Positions 16,669-26,315 of a DNA stretch of 64,000 nt are shown in pieces; the stretch's first letter is position 1; every line of letters begins with the position of its first letter. Under the pieces are notes generated by a model. That model made no database searches, was not told where the DNA came from, and was given only the letters and a program-made list of their open reading frames with translations. The DNA is taken from positions 51,946-115,945 of the forward strand of contig JAKQGX010000042.1 of assembly GCA_029573235.1 (NCBI GenBank), given 5' to 3'. The translations under genes and the position numbers were made by a program. Source of the DNA: Bacteroidota bacterium (GTDB lineage: Bacteria > Bacteroidota > Bacteroidia > Chitinophagales > Chitinophagaceae).

Positions 16669-16903
16669 GTCGGCGAAGCTACGTATTAACAGAGATTAAT
16701 TCATTTTTTGAAAGGGGAGCCGGCTTTTGTGGTAAAATGATTATGATGCTGATAATCTATAAAAGCGGTAGGAAAAGAATGCTATGATTCCTTTTTCAAT
16801 GCGATATTATTCCCCCAATATTACACCACCACTTTTCTCCACTTTCGACAAATATTCAGGTAAAAAATGACACTGATTCGCATATTAGTGCCAATATCTT
16901 ATG

Positions 16904-16997
16904 TGTGAATATGTGAATAATTTTATCTACACTCAATCAATAATGGTGATAAGTGTTTGATAGTCAGTTTGTTGATATTGTATAAAAATGTGGATAA
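16904..16997. other. Cluster of DnaA-box-like sites upstream of mraZ
   Basis: TGTGAATAA at 16912-16920 (reverse of TTATTCACA) and TGTGGATAA at 16989-16997 (reverse of TTATCCACA) fit the consensus. TTATCTACA (16923-16931) and TGTGAATAT (16904-16912) miss by one base. The surrounding 411-bp gap is AT-rich. It may be a DnaA-controlled region or chance. Confidence 0.35.
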
Positions 16998-17015
16998 AAA
17001 GGCAATAATTCTATT

Positions 17016-17050
17016 GTGGGATATCGTGTGATAATGTGTTATTTTGTAGT
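17016..17050 (+). promoter_or_regulatory. Candidate MraZ operator and dcw promoter
   Basis: Four GT-starting pentamers at exact 10-bp spacing: GTGGG (17016), GTGTG (17026), GTGTT (17036), GTAGT (17046), with A/T-rich spacers. MraZ is known to repress its own operon through short repeats of about one helical turn. A near-consensus -7 box, TTATTTTG (17039-17046), is inside the array, and mraZ starts at 17080. Confidence 0.55.
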
Positions 17051-17079
17051 ACAAATCAATTATAGCTACTCTCCAAGCA

Positions 17080-17547
17080 ATGATAAATTTTTTAGGTGAA
17101 TATGAGGTAACGCTGGATGCCAAGGGCAGGTTTTCATTACCTGCCGGGTTTCGTAAGCAATTGCCGGAAGGTACACCGGAGAGTTTTGTCATTAATAGAG
17201 GGTTTGAAAATTGTTTGACCTTATATCCCATGAGCACATGGAAGGAGTTGGAATCAAAGATTAACATGCTGAATGACTTCAACCCCAAAGTCCGTGATTT
17301 TAAAAGATTGTTTTTGAATGGTGCTACCCCGGTGGAAGCCGATAGCGTGGGTCGGTTGCTGCTGACCAAAAGCCAAAAAGAATATGCCGGTATTGACAAG
17401 GATATGGTTTTTTCTTCGCAAGGAAACAAGGTGGAAATATGGGATAGGGACACGTACTACAAATATATGCAAAGCAAAGCGCAAAGCTTTACCGATTTAG
17501 CAACAGAAGTATTAGGCGGCGGGTTCATAAATCCTTTTAATAGTTAG
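17080..17547 (+). CDS. mraZ: Transcriptional regulator MraZ
   Basis: 155 residues with two SpoVT/AbrB-like swapped-hairpin domains: YEVTLDAKGRFSLPAGFR near 9-26 and VEADSVGRLLLTKSQKEYAG near 86-105. MraZ forms a ring-shaped oligomer that binds short DNA repeats at the head of the dcw cluster and represses or tunes it. It is the first gene of the long plus-strand cluster, and the 10-bp-period repeat just upstream is its likely target. rsmH starts 3 bp after its stop. Confidence 0.95.
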   Translation: MINFLGEYEVTLDAKGRFSLPAGFRKQLPEGTPESFVINRGFENCLTLYPMSTWKELESKINMLNDFNPKVRDFKRLFLNGATPVEADSVGRLLLTKSQKEYAGIDKDMVFSSQGNKVEIWDRDTYYKYMQSKAQSFTDLATEVLGGGFINPFNS

Positions 17548-17550
17548 GAG

Positions 17551-18462
17551 ATGGGAGACGCAGCGCTTTATCATACAACCGTGCTATTGAAAGAAGCGGT
17601 AGATGGACTCAATGTAAAAACAGATGGCGTTTACGTAGATGCCACTATGGGGGGCGGAGGGCATAGTAGAGAGATCTTATCAAGGTTGGGGAAAAATGGA
17701 AAATTGATAGCCTTTGACCAGGACGAAGATGCATGGAGAAACAAGCCGGAAGATAACCGACTAATAGCCGTTCCGGAAAATTTCAGGTACCTAAAACAGT
17801 TTCTGAAACTACACAAAGTGCCGCAGGTTGATGGCATCTTGGCAGACCTTGGTGTTAGCTCGTACCAATTCGATAAAGCGGAGAGGGGTTTCTCTACACG
17901 CTTTGAAGGAAAGTTGGACATGAGAATGGACAAGCGCACTACCACTACTGCCGAAAGTATCTTACGAGAATACAATGAGCAGCAATTGCACAAAATGTTT
18001 GAACTAAATGGAGAAGTGCGAAATGCACGACAATTAGCCAAACATATTTTTCAAAATAGAAACAAGGGTGGATTGAATAGCATTGAAGCCTTTAAAGCCA
18101 TGATAGAACCGGTGGTGAAAGGGTTGCCCAACAAATATTGGGCACAAGTATTTCAAGCACTGCGAATTGAAGTCAATGATGAGTTGGGTGCTTTGAAAGA
18201 TTTTTTGAAACAAACAGCACCTTGTCTGAAGCCGGGAGGACGACTCAGTATTATCACTTTCCATTCGCTGGAAGACAGGCTGGTAAAGCAATATATCAAG
18301 CAGGGCGGATGGGAAGAAGAAGCAACAGACATCTTTGGAAGGAAACTTTCGGAATGGTCGCTCAAGGCAATTAACAACAAACCCATTGAACCTACCCCTG
18401 AAGAACTAAAAGAAAACACACGAGCAAGGAGTGCTCGATTGAGAATAGCTGAAAAACAATAA
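17551..18462 (+). CDS. rsmH: 16S rRNA m4C1402 methyltransferase RsmH (MraW)
   Basis: 303 residues. The SAM site reads GVYVDATMGGGGHSREIL, followed by family blocks DGILADLGVSSYQFD, ERGFSTRFEGKLDMRMD and SIITFHSLEDRLVKQ. It N4-methylates C1402 in the 16S decoding centre. Length is normal. It sits between mraZ and the FtsL-like gene, and its stop codon directly abuts the next ATG, so translation is coupled. Confidence 0.96.
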   Translation: MGDAALYHTTVLLKEAVDGLNVKTDGVYVDATMGGGGHSREILSRLGKNGKLIAFDQDEDAWRNKPEDNRLIAVPENFRYLKQFLKLHKVPQVDGILADLGVSSYQFDKAERGFSTRFEGKLDMRMDKRTTTTAESILREYNEQQLHKMFELNGEVRNARQLAKHIFQNRNKGGLNSIEAFKAMIEPVVKGLPNKYWAQVFQALRIEVNDELGALKDFLKQTAPCLKPGGRLSIITFHSLEDRLVKQYIKQGGWEEEATDIFGRKLSEWSLKAINNKPIEPTPEELKENTRARSARLRIAEKQ

Positions 18463-18858
18463 ATGCAAGACCAAGAAGCCATAACACCACCCGATGAGGC
18501 ATCCGAAATGGAGACCACTACCGATCGTGTTCGTAGCGATTGGAAAGCTATTCTGGATAAGATATCCTATAAAGGAATCGTAAATAATGTACCCTTTATT
18601 GCATTCTTGGTACTACTGGCTATTATTTATATCAACAACAACCAACGAACCATAGAAGTACAGCGAGAACTCAATAAACAAAACAGCGAACTGAAAGAAT
18701 TACGATGGAAATATATGGATATTAAATCCCGATTGGTAAATGCAGGGATGGAAACTGAAATCATCCGTAACGCTACCACCATTGGTATGAAGCCCATGAT
18801 ATTTCCCGCGTACAAAGTAGAAATAGATACTACCATCAAGAAAACGGCAAAGAATTGA
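18463..18858 (+). CDS. FtsL-like cell division protein
   Basis: 131 residues: an acidic cytoplasmic N-terminus (about 1-45), one membrane helix (VPFIAFLVLLAIIYI, about 46-62) and a periplasmic coiled coil. Size, topology and position between rsmH and ftsI fit the FtsL-like family of Bacteroidota, although sequence similarity to E. coli FtsL is not evident. FtsL normally pairs with a DivIC/FtsB partner and FtsQ to activate FtsWI. The start abuts the rsmH stop, and its TGA overlaps the TTG start of ftsI. Confidence 0.8.
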   Translation: MQDQEAITPPDEASEMETTTDRVRSDWKAILDKISYKGIVNNVPFIAFLVLLAIIYINNNQRTIEVQRELNKQNSELKELRWKYMDIKSRLVNAGMETEIIRNATTIGMKPMIFPAYKVEIDTTIKKTAKN

Positions 18859-20948
18859 AGATTAAGCAAGACATACGATTCCGTGTTTATGTAGCATTTA
18901 CTGCCATTTGCCTACTGGGCTTAGCTATTATTTTCAAAGCTGCTTGGATACAGGTAAAAGAAGGAGAGCAATTACGTGCAATGGCAAAGCAACTATTGAC
19001 ACGCAATACCGTTTTACCTGCTGAAAGAGGAAACATATATACCGAAGATGGTTATTTGCTTTGCTCATCCATACCACAGTTTGATTTGCGGGTCGATTTT
19101 TCGGTTATCGACTCCACATTGTTTTTTAAAAACGTCGATCAACTGTCAAAAGGCTTGTCTGCCGCCTTTGCCGATGCCTCTCCGGCACAATACAGAAAGC
19201 AATTGGCAGATGGGTACGCTAAAAACTTAAAATACTATTTGCTAAAAAAGAACGTCCCCTACTATCATTATCAAACAGTGCGCTCACTTCCTGTTTTCGA
19301 TAAAGGACAACGTCGTGGTGGGTTAATCGTAGAGTCGAAAACGAAACGCATCAACCCCTATGGTATGCTGGCTTATCGTACCATTGGTTTGTTTCGAGAA
19401 AATGCTCGCACTGTTGGTTTAGAATCGACCTGCGATTCAGTACTGAAAGGAGAGAATGGTCGTAGAATGGAGCGGAAATTGACCGGAGGTGTATGGATGC
19501 CGGTAGAAGGTTCCATTACAGAACCCATGAATGGAAGCGATATCGTTACCACATTAGACATCAGCATTCAAGGGGTCGCAGAGCATGCTTTACTCAATGT
19601 GTTGAAGCAGTTCAAATGCCAATACGGAACCGCCATCGTTATGGAAGTGGCTACAGGAAAGATTAGAGCAATGGTCAACCTGGGCTTACAATCTAACGGT
19701 ACTTATTGGGAAGATTATAATTATGCCATGACGCTGGCAGAGCCTGGCTCTACATTCAAATTGGCAACACTGACCGCCTTGTTAAATGATGGATACATCA
19801 ATGTAGAAGATAAGGTGGACTGCCACGGTGGGCAAAAACAATTTGCCGATCGGGTCATGCATGACTCACATCACGGGCTGGGTGTGATGCCTATAAAGGA
19901 AGCCTTTGCGCATTCATCGAATGTGGCCATGGGGTCTTTGGCATATAAACATTACGCCGGCAATCCTAAAAAATTTGTAAAACACTTAAAGGACTTACAC
20001 CTTAATACCAAAACAGGCATTGACCTATTGGGTGAAACAAAACCGTACATGATAGAGCCGGGAGAAAAAGATTGGCGTGCCACTACGTTGCCTTGGATGG
20101 CTACCGGTTATGGTATCATGATATCACCCTTGCACACCTGCATGTTGTATAATGCTGTGGCCAATAATGGTAAGATGATGAAGCCTTATCTTATCAGTGC
20201 CATCAAAGAATATGGGAAAGACGTAAAGGTGTTTAACCCCACTGTGCTGAATGAAAAAATAGCCAGTGCAGAAGCTATCAAACAACTGCAAGCCTGTACA
20301 CGTGAAGTAGCCATTTCCGGTACAGCAAAAGCAATTGCTACGCCCTACTATAACATCTCCGGTAAAACAGGTACTTCGCAGGTATCCGATAAAGGTATTC
20401 CGTATTCTGCTAAAGTGTATCAAGGTTCATTTGTAGGTTATTTTCCCTCCGAGGCGCCTCGCTATACGGTATGTGTGGTGATTCGTACACAAAAGCACGC
20501 CACTTCTTACTATGGTGGTGCATTAGCCGCACCGGTGTTTCGCATGATAGCAGATAAGATTTTTGCTAATGGCATGGGCATTTGGTCGGGACCGTTAGAT
20601 AGCCTTTCTGCTCTTAACAAAGGTGTGGTTGCTCGTCATGCTGCAACAGGTGGAACGTATCACCGCATCATGCAATCTTTAGGATTAGCTCCTGTAACGG
20701 GTATCGACAGAGCTTCGCTGGCAACAATAACAACCGACAGCAACAAAAAAACACAATACGTAAAACAATCTATTTACTACGGTATCGTACCGGACGTGAA
20801 AGGACTAGGGCTTAAAGACGCTGTTTACCTATTGGAAAATGAAGGTATGAAGGTAACTATCAATGGAAGGGGTACCATACAGCAACAGTCTATAGCACCC
20901 GGCACACGTGTCACCAAAGGACAACAAATAGTATTAGTACTGAGCTAA
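18855..20948 (+). CDS. ftsI: Septal peptidoglycan transpeptidase FtsI (PBP3-type) with PASTA domain
   Basis: 697 residues. One membrane helix (about 11-29), a pedestal domain, then a penicillin-binding transpeptidase with S299-TF-K302, S354-S-N356 and K504-T-G506 (SGKTGTSQ). A C-terminal PASTA domain occupies about 641-697 (YGIVPDVKGLGLKDAVYLLE). It cross-links septal peptidoglycan with FtsW. The start is TTG inside TTGA, overlapping the ftsL-like stop by 4 nt; the next ATG would remove the membrane anchor, so the TTG is accepted. murE begins 7 bp after the stop. Confidence 0.93.
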   Translation: MKIKQDIRFRVYVAFTAICLLGLAIIFKAAWIQVKEGEQLRAMAKQLLTRNTVLPAERGNIYTEDGYLLCSSIPQFDLRVDFSVIDSTLFFKNVDQLSKGLSAAFADASPAQYRKQLADGYAKNLKYYLLKKNVPYYHYQTVRSLPVFDKGQRRGGLIVESKTKRINPYGMLAYRTIGLFRENARTVGLESTCDSVLKGENGRRMERKLTGGVWMPVEGSITEPMNGSDIVTTLDISIQGVAEHALLNVLKQFKCQYGTAIVMEVATGKIRAMVNLGLQSNGTYWEDYNYAMTLAEPGSTFKLATLTALLNDGYINVEDKVDCHGGQKQFADRVMHDSHHGLGVMPIKEAFAHSSNVAMGSLAYKHYAGNPKKFVKHLKDLHLNTKTGIDLLGETKPYMIEPGEKDWRATTLPWMATGYGIMISPLHTCMLYNAVANNGKMMKPYLISAIKEYGKDVKVFNPTVLNEKIASAEAIKQLQACTREVAISGTAKAIATPYYNISGKTGTSQVSDKGIPYSAKVYQGSFVGYFPSEAPRYTVCVVIRTQKHATSYYGGALAAPVFRMIADKIFANGMGIWSGPLDSLSALNKGVVARHAATGGTYHRIMQSLGLAPVTGIDRASLATITTDSNKKTQYVKQSIYYGIVPDVKGLGLKDAVYLLENEGMKVTINGRGTIQQQSIAPGTRVTKGQQIVLVLS

Positions 20949-20955
20949 CAGAAAT

Positions 20956-22422
20956 ATGGCAACATTAAATAACATAGTATCTCAGGTGCAGCTACTGCAA
21001 ATTATCGGCAAGGAGTCGGTCGAAGTGAGCAGCCTCTGCATTGACAGTCGGAAGGCAACATCCGGCGCTATGTTTATAGCCATTAAGGGTACCGGTGTAG
21101 ATGGTCATGAGTATATTTCGGTGGCCATAGCCAATGGAGCAACTGTCATTGTTTGTGAACGTTTGCCGGAAGAACTGCATCAAGATATCACCTACATTCA
21201 AGTGGCTCAATCGGCATTGGCAGCAGGGCTGATGGCGGCAAATTTTTATGGCAATCCATCTAAGAAATTAAAAGTAGTTGGCATCACCGGCACGAATGGG
21301 AAAACCACAGTAGCTACCTTGCTGTATCAACTTTTTGAAAAGCTTCAGTATAAAGTAGGCTTAATATCCACTGTTCAAAACCATATTCACGACAAGGTAC
21401 TATCTGCTACACATACCACACCGGATGCAATTTCCATTCAAGCATTACTGGCGGCTATGTTGGATGCAGGCTGCTCCCATGTATTTATGGAAGTCAGCTC
21501 TCATGCTATTCACCAACACCGCATTGCCGGTATTCACTTTGTCGGAGGCGTATTTACCAATATTACACACGACCATTTAGACTATCACAAGACCTTTGAT
21601 GAATACATACGGGTTAAGAAATTGTTTTTTGATCATCTTCCTGCAAAAGCATTTGCGCTGACCAATATAGATGATAAACGAGGTGCTGTAATGTTGCAAA
21701 ACACAATCGCTGCCAAGCATACGTATAGCCTTCGCACACCGGCTTCTATAAAAGGGAAGGTGTTGGAGAACCATCTTTCCGGATTGATAATGATGGTCGA
21801 TCATCAGGAAACACATTTTAGAATGATAGGCACCTTTAATGCCTACAACCTGTTGGCCGTATATGGCGTGGCTACTTTATTGGGAGAAGACAAGATGGAA
21901 GTGCTTGCCGCTTTAAGCAATTTACAAGGCGCTCCCGGTCGTTTTGAAACCCTTACTTCTGTACAAGAAAAAATCATTGCCATTGTAGATTATGCACACA
22001 CACCCGATGCCCTGATAAATGTATTGGCGACCATTAACCAATTGCGAGTGGACGGACAGCAACTGATAACAGTAGTAGGCTGTGGGGGCGATAGAGATGT
22101 GGCGAAACGCCCTGTGATGGCAGAGGTTGCAGCAGAGCATAGCGACAAAGTTATTCTTACCTCTGATAATCCGCGTAGTGAAGACCCAGAAGAAATATTG
22201 AATCAAATGGAAGCCGGTCTTAGCCTTACTCAAAAGCGAAAAGTACTACGTATAACTGATCGAAGGGAAGCATTGAAAACAGCCTGTGCTTTGGCACAAG
22301 CCAACGACATATTGCTTATTGCCGGAAAGGGGCATGAAACCTATCAAGAGATAAATGGAGTCAAACATCATTTTGATGATAGAGAAACCATTCGTGAATT
22401 TTTTGAACTATTAAATAGATAA
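20956..22422 (+). CDS. murE: UDP-MurNAc-tripeptide ligase MurE
   Basis: 488 residues with the Mur ligase plan: an N-terminal UDP-binding domain, ATP loop [16 protein letters not shown], the central [11 protein letters not shown] block and a C-terminal domain with [13 protein letters not shown]. The DNPR motif is diagnostic for enzymes adding meso-diaminopimelate, as opposed to lysine, so the cell wall should be of the mDAP type. It acts in the cytoplasm as the third amino-acid ligase of the Mur pathway and lies 7 bp after ftsI and 23 bp before mraY. Confidence 0.96.
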   Translation: MATLNNIVSQVQLLQIIGKESVEVSSLCIDSRKATSGAMFIAIKGTGVDGHEYISVAIANGATVIVCERLPEELHQDITYIQVAQSALAAGLMAANFYGNPSKKLKVVGITGTNGKTTVATLLYQLFEKLQYKVGLISTVQNHIHDKVLSATHTTPDAISIQALLAAMLDAGCSHVFMEVSSHAIHQHRIAGIHFVGGVFTNITHDHLDYHKTFDEYIRVKKLFFDHLPAKAFALTNIDDKRGAVMLQNTIAAKHTYSLRTPASIKGKVLENHLSGLIMMVDHQETHFRMIGTFNAYNLLAVYGVATLLGEDKMEVLAALSNLQGAPGRFETLTSVQEKIIAIVDYAHTPDALINVLATINQLRVDGQQLITVVGCGGDRDVAKRPVMAEVAAEHSDKVILTSDNPRSEDPEEILNQMEAGLSLTQKRKVLRITDRREALKTACALAQANDILLIAGKGHETYQEINGVKHHFDDRETIREFFELLNR

Positions 22423-22445
22423 CCACCCAAACGATACGCTACCTT

Positions 22446-23723
22446 ATGCTTTACTACCTGTTTACATATTTGCGTCAACATTTCGGCTTATTCGGAGCGG
22501 GTGTATTTTATTATATCACTTTCCGCACAGCGCTTGCCATCATTTTATCCTTGTTGATAACTACAGTGCTGGGCAAACGATTGATCAATTATTTGCATCG
22601 TAAACAAATTGGCGAAACGGTGCGCGACTTAGGCTTGGCAGGCGAACAACAAAAGAAGGGAACACCAACAATGGGTGGGCTTATCATTATTGCCGCCATA
22701 TTAATACCTACGTTGTTGTTTGCTAGGGTGGGCAATGTATATATCGTACTCATGTTGGTCAGTACCGTATGGTTAGGACTTATCGGTTTTTTGGATGATT
22801 ACATTAAAGTCTTCAAAAAAAATAAAGAAGGACTTGCCGGCAGGTTCAAAATATTGGGACAAGTAGGGCTGGGAATCATCATCGGGTTGACAATGTATTA
22901 TAACGGCCATGTGGTAACCAGCCGCGAAGTAGTGCCCCATGTGCCTACCTTGTATAATGCCACCGAAGAAATAGTATCAAAGCCATTCATACGAAAAGAT
23001 GAAAAAGGAATAGAACGCGAATATGTGCAAATACGCTCTTCCACTACTACCATTCCCTTTGTGAAATCACATGAGATGAGCTATGCTGCCATTGCTGCAT
23101 TTTTTACCAAAGACATACAAACCTTACAATGGCTCACACCGTTGATTTATGTATTGTTTACCATATTCATCATTACAGCCGTATCCAATGGTGCCAATAT
23201 TACAGATGGTATAGACGGGTTAGCAACGGGTACTTCTGCCATTATTGGAGTGTGTTTGGGTGTGTTTGCATATGTATCGGGCAACTACATCTTTGCAGAC
23301 TACCTCGGCATCATGAACATTCCCAACCTCGGTGAGTTGTCCATTTTTATAGGTGCTTTTGTAGGTGCTTGTGTAGGCTTCCTTTGGTACAATGCATATC
23401 CTGCACAGGTCTTTATGGGCGATACCGGTAGTCTGGCTATTGGCGGTATCATTGCTTCGTTGGCTTTGGTGATGCGCAAAGAACTGCTTATCCCTATCAT
23501 GTGTGGTATCTTCTTAGTAGAAAACCTATCGGTAATGATACAGGTAGCTTACTTCAAGCATACCAAGAAAAAATACGGTGAAGGAAGACGCATCTTCTTA
23601 ATGTCGCCTTTGCACCACCATTATCAAAAGAAAGGATACCATGAAAGCAAGATTGTAACCCGTTTTTGGATTATCGGAATCATTTTGGCCATACTGAGTA
23701 TTGTAACCTTAAAACTGCGCTAG
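22446..23723 (+). CDS. mraY: Phospho-MurNAc-pentapeptide transferase MraY
   Basis: 425 residues with about ten membrane helices. The catalytic region has [25 protein letters not shown] and the [11 protein letters not shown] loop with the conserved His cluster. MraY joins phospho-MurNAc-pentapeptide to undecaprenyl phosphate to give lipid I. It is about 60 residues longer than E. coli MraY; the extra sequence lies in a loop at about 155-205 ([20 protein letters not shown]). Such an insertion appears usual for this phylum. murD follows after 2 bp. Confidence 0.95.
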   Translation: MLYYLFTYLRQHFGLFGAGVFYYITFRTALAIILSLLITTVLGKRLINYLHRKQIGETVRDLGLAGEQQKKGTPTMGGLIIIAAILIPTLLFARVGNVYIVLMLVSTVWLGLIGFLDDYIKVFKKNKEGLAGRFKILGQVGLGIIIGLTMYYNGHVVTSREVVPHVPTLYNATEEIVSKPFIRKDEKGIEREYVQIRSSTTTIPFVKSHEMSYAAIAAFFTKDIQTLQWLTPLIYVLFTIFIITAVSNGANITDGIDGLATGTSAIIGVCLGVFAYVSGNYIFADYLGIMNIPNLGELSIFIGAFVGACVGFLWYNAYPAQVFMGDTGSLAIGGIIASLALVMRKELLIPIMCGIFLVENLSVMIQVAYFKHTKKKYGEGRRIFLMSPLHHHYQKKGYHESKIVTRFWIIGIILAILSIVTLKLR

Positions 23724-23725
23724 TT

Positions 23726-25081
23726 GTGAAGAAAAAAAACAAATACCTCGTGATATTAGGTGCTGCTGAAAGCGGTATTGGCGCCGCTTTGCTGGGAAAA
23801 CAGCAAGGCTGGGAGGTATTTGTGAGTGATAATGGAACGATAGCAGAGAAGTATAAAGAAACCTTGCAGCGTGCGTACATACCTTTTGAAGAAGGTGGGC
23901 ACACGATCGATAAAATACTAATGGCAGACTGCGTTGTGAAAAGCCCTGGCATACCGGATAAAGTAGCGATAGTTAAAAAAATTCGTGAGGCGAAGATTGA
24001 AATATGTAGTGAAATTGAATTTGGCTTTCGCTATAAAGGTGCCGGAAAAATAATTGCCATCACCGGCAGTAATGGTAAGAGCACTACTACCAAACTTACC
24101 TTCCACATCTTGAAAGAATCGGGAATGGATGTGGCAATGGTAGGGAATATCGGCTACAGCTTTGCTCGACAAATTGCAGAGAACCCGGTGGAGTGGTACG
24201 TGATGGAAATAAGTAGCTTTCAGTTGGATGACACACACATGTTTCGACCGGACGTTGCGGTATTGCTCAATATTACCCCTGATCATTTAGATCGATACAA
24301 CTACGAATTCGAAAATTATATCGCTTCAAAATTCAAGATAACAGCACAGCAAACACAATCTGATTACTTTATTGTAAACATGGATGATGCTGTTATTGAG
24401 AAGTATATGAAGACCCATTCTTTACAACCTAAAACATTATTTATTACAATGAATGAACTGCCAAAAGGAAAGGACGGCGCACAAATTCAAGGAGAGGATT
24501 TGCAAATTAATTATGAAGGAGAATCTATCGACATGTCGATACATGATTTGTCGGTAAAGGGAAAACACAATCAGTACAACGGTATGGCAGCAGGTATTTC
24601 GGCAAGAATAGCCGGTATCAGAAAAGAAAAAATTCGCGAAAGCTTCACCACGTTCGAAGGATTGGAACATCGGTTGGAGTATGTAGCTACTATCAAGGGT
24701 ATTGATTTTATTAACGACAGTAAAGCAACCAATGTCAACTCAGTGTGGTTTGCATTGGAGAGTATGCGCAAGCCCACCATCCTTATTCTTGGTGGCGTGG
24801 ACAAGGGCAATGACTATACAGAGATTGACGAACTCGTTAGAGAAAAGGTAAAAGCTATTGTATGTATGGGTGTGGATAATACCCCTATTCATCAGTATTT
24901 CGATGGCATTGTTAGCACTATTGTTGATACAGATAGCGCTACAGCCGCAGTAAAAGCAGCATACGCTTTAGCAGAAAGTGGAGATGCTGTATTGCTATCT
25001 CCGGCATGTGCCAGCTTTGATCTTTTCCGAAACTATGAAGACAGAGGCAGACAATTTAAAACAGCAGTAAGAGAACTGTAA
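23726..25081 (+). CDS. murD: UDP-MurNAc-L-alanine:D-glutamate ligase MurD
   Basis: 451 residues from a GTG at 23726. The N-terminal Rossmann-like domain begins KYLVILGAAESGIGAALLG, the ATP loop is AITGSNGKSTTTKLTF, and later blocks EISSFQLDD, LNITPDHLDRY and FINDSKATN are MurD-typical. It adds D-Glu to UDP-MurNAc-L-Ala. The track ORF starts at 23666 inside mraY, but those 20 residues read mraY sequence in another frame and no homology is expected there. GTG gives the usual length and a 2-bp gap after mraY. Confidence 0.94.
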   Translation: MKKKNKYLVILGAAESGIGAALLGKQQGWEVFVSDNGTIAEKYKETLQRAYIPFEEGGHTIDKILMADCVVKSPGIPDKVAIVKKIREAKIEICSEIEFGFRYKGAGKIIAITGSNGKSTTTKLTFHILKESGMDVAMVGNIGYSFARQIAENPVEWYVMEISSFQLDDTHMFRPDVAVLLNITPDHLDRYNYEFENYIASKFKITAQQTQSDYFIVNMDDAVIEKYMKTHSLQPKTLFITMNELPKGKDGAQIQGEDLQINYEGESIDMSIHDLSVKGKHNQYNGMAAGISARIAGIRKEKIRESFTTFEGLEHRLEYVATIKGIDFINDSKATNVNSVWFALESMRKPTILILGGVDKGNDYTEIDELVREKVKAIVCMGVDNTPIHQYFDGIVSTIVDTDSATAAVKAAYALAESGDAVLLSPACASFDLFRNYEDRGRQFKTAVREL

Positions 25082-25090
25082 CGAAAGTAT

Positions 25091-26302
25091 ATGTGGGCGA
25101 TTAAGAAAAACATAAAAGGAGACAGTGTATTATGGACGGTAGTAGTCATACTCTCGTTAGTGAGTCTAATGGCGGTATATAGCTCTACTTTTTCGCTGGC
25201 GTATCGCTCTGAAAAGAATGCCCTTCATTTTTTAGTAAAGCAATGGATGGTATTGATAATGGGCTTGGCGATTATCTATTTTGTACATAAGATTAATTAC
25301 CGAAAATTTGCCGGAGTTGCCGTATTGCTTTATATCATCAGTATTCCATTGTTGCTATACACGCTGTTTTTTGGCACCACGCTCAATGAAGGTTCTCGCT
25401 GGATAAAACTACCGGTTATCAACCTGACTTTTCAAACCTCCGACATGGCAAAGTTGGCCTTGTTCATGTTCTTAGCACGCTTACTCAGCACCAAGCAACA
25501 CGTCATACAGCAATTCAACAAAGGCTTTTTGAAGGTGCTATTTCCTGTAATCCTTACATGCATTTTGATTGCACCTGCCAACCTATCTACAGCACTCATG
25601 CTGGGATTCACCTGTTGTATTTTATTTTTTATTGGAAGGGTACAAGTAAAACATATCTTGTTTTTAGCCTTGATGGGAATACTGAGTATTGGCGCTATAT
25701 ATACGTTTTCAAAAATCACAGGAAAAGGTAGAGCCGCTACTTGGGAAAAACGCGTGAATAGTTTTTTAGGAGACGAGCAAAAATCTCCGGAGGATAAAAG
25801 AGACGATGAGTTTCAAATTACACAAGCCAAAATTGCTATTGCCAGTGGTGGCTTAATTGGGCAAGGTCCGGGAAATAGTGAGGCGAAAGACTACTTGCCA
25901 CATGGTTACTCCGACTTTATCTACGCTAATATTATTGCAGAGTACGGGTTAGTTGGCGGCGCGGCAATGGTGTTTTTGTACTTGCTTTTCTTATGGCGAA
26001 GTATCCTCATTTTTAAACGATGTCCCTATGCCTTCGGCGCCTTTTTAGCCGTTGGATTGAGCATCACTTTGGTCTTTCAAGCCATGCTTAATATGGCGGT
26101 GAATGTACACCTGGTACCGGTTACAGGCCTTACGTTGCCCTTGGTGAGCATGGGTGGTTCCTCTATTTGGTTCACCAGTTTTGCCATTGGCATCATCCTC
26201 AGCGTGAGTCGTTTTGTAGATGAAGAAATGGAATCACCTAAAAAGAAAACTGCTAGAATAAATACTGATAAAAACAACCAATCCGGATTAGCTCCGGCAT
26301 AA
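25091..26302 (+). CDS. ftsW: SEDS glycosyltransferase FtsW
   Basis: 403 residues with about ten membrane helices, the FtsW/RodA/SpoVE family. Seen: SLMAVYSSTFSLAYR in the first helix region, FQTSDMAKLALFMFLAR carrying the conserved loop Asp, and near the C-terminus VPVTGLTLPLVSMGGSS. FtsW polymerises lipid II into septal glycan strands together with FtsI. Position between murD and murG in the dcw cluster assigns FtsW and not RodA. A basic tail (SPKKKTARINTDK) follows the last helix. Confidence 0.94.
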   Translation: MWAIKKNIKGDSVLWTVVVILSLVSLMAVYSSTFSLAYRSEKNALHFLVKQWMVLIMGLAIIYFVHKINYRKFAGVAVLLYIISIPLLLYTLFFGTTLNEGSRWIKLPVINLTFQTSDMAKLALFMFLARLLSTKQHVIQQFNKGFLKVLFPVILTCILIAPANLSTALMLGFTCCILFFIGRVQVKHILFLALMGILSIGAIYTFSKITGKGRAATWEKRVNSFLGDEQKSPEDKRDDEFQITQAKIAIASGGLIGQGPGNSEAKDYLPHGYSDFIYANIIAEYGLVGGAAMVFLYLLFLWRSILIFKRCPYAFGAFLAVGLSITLVFQAMLNMAVNVHLVPVTGLTLPLVSMGGSSIWFTSFAIGIILSVSRFVDEEMESPKKKTARINTDKNNQSGLAPA

Positions 26303-26315
26303 CGCACATAATTGT

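Noticed and set aside
23666-23725. Track start of murD inside mraY
   Set aside because: The extra 20 residues are mraY sequence in another frame; the GTG 2 bp after the mraY stop gives normal MurD length.
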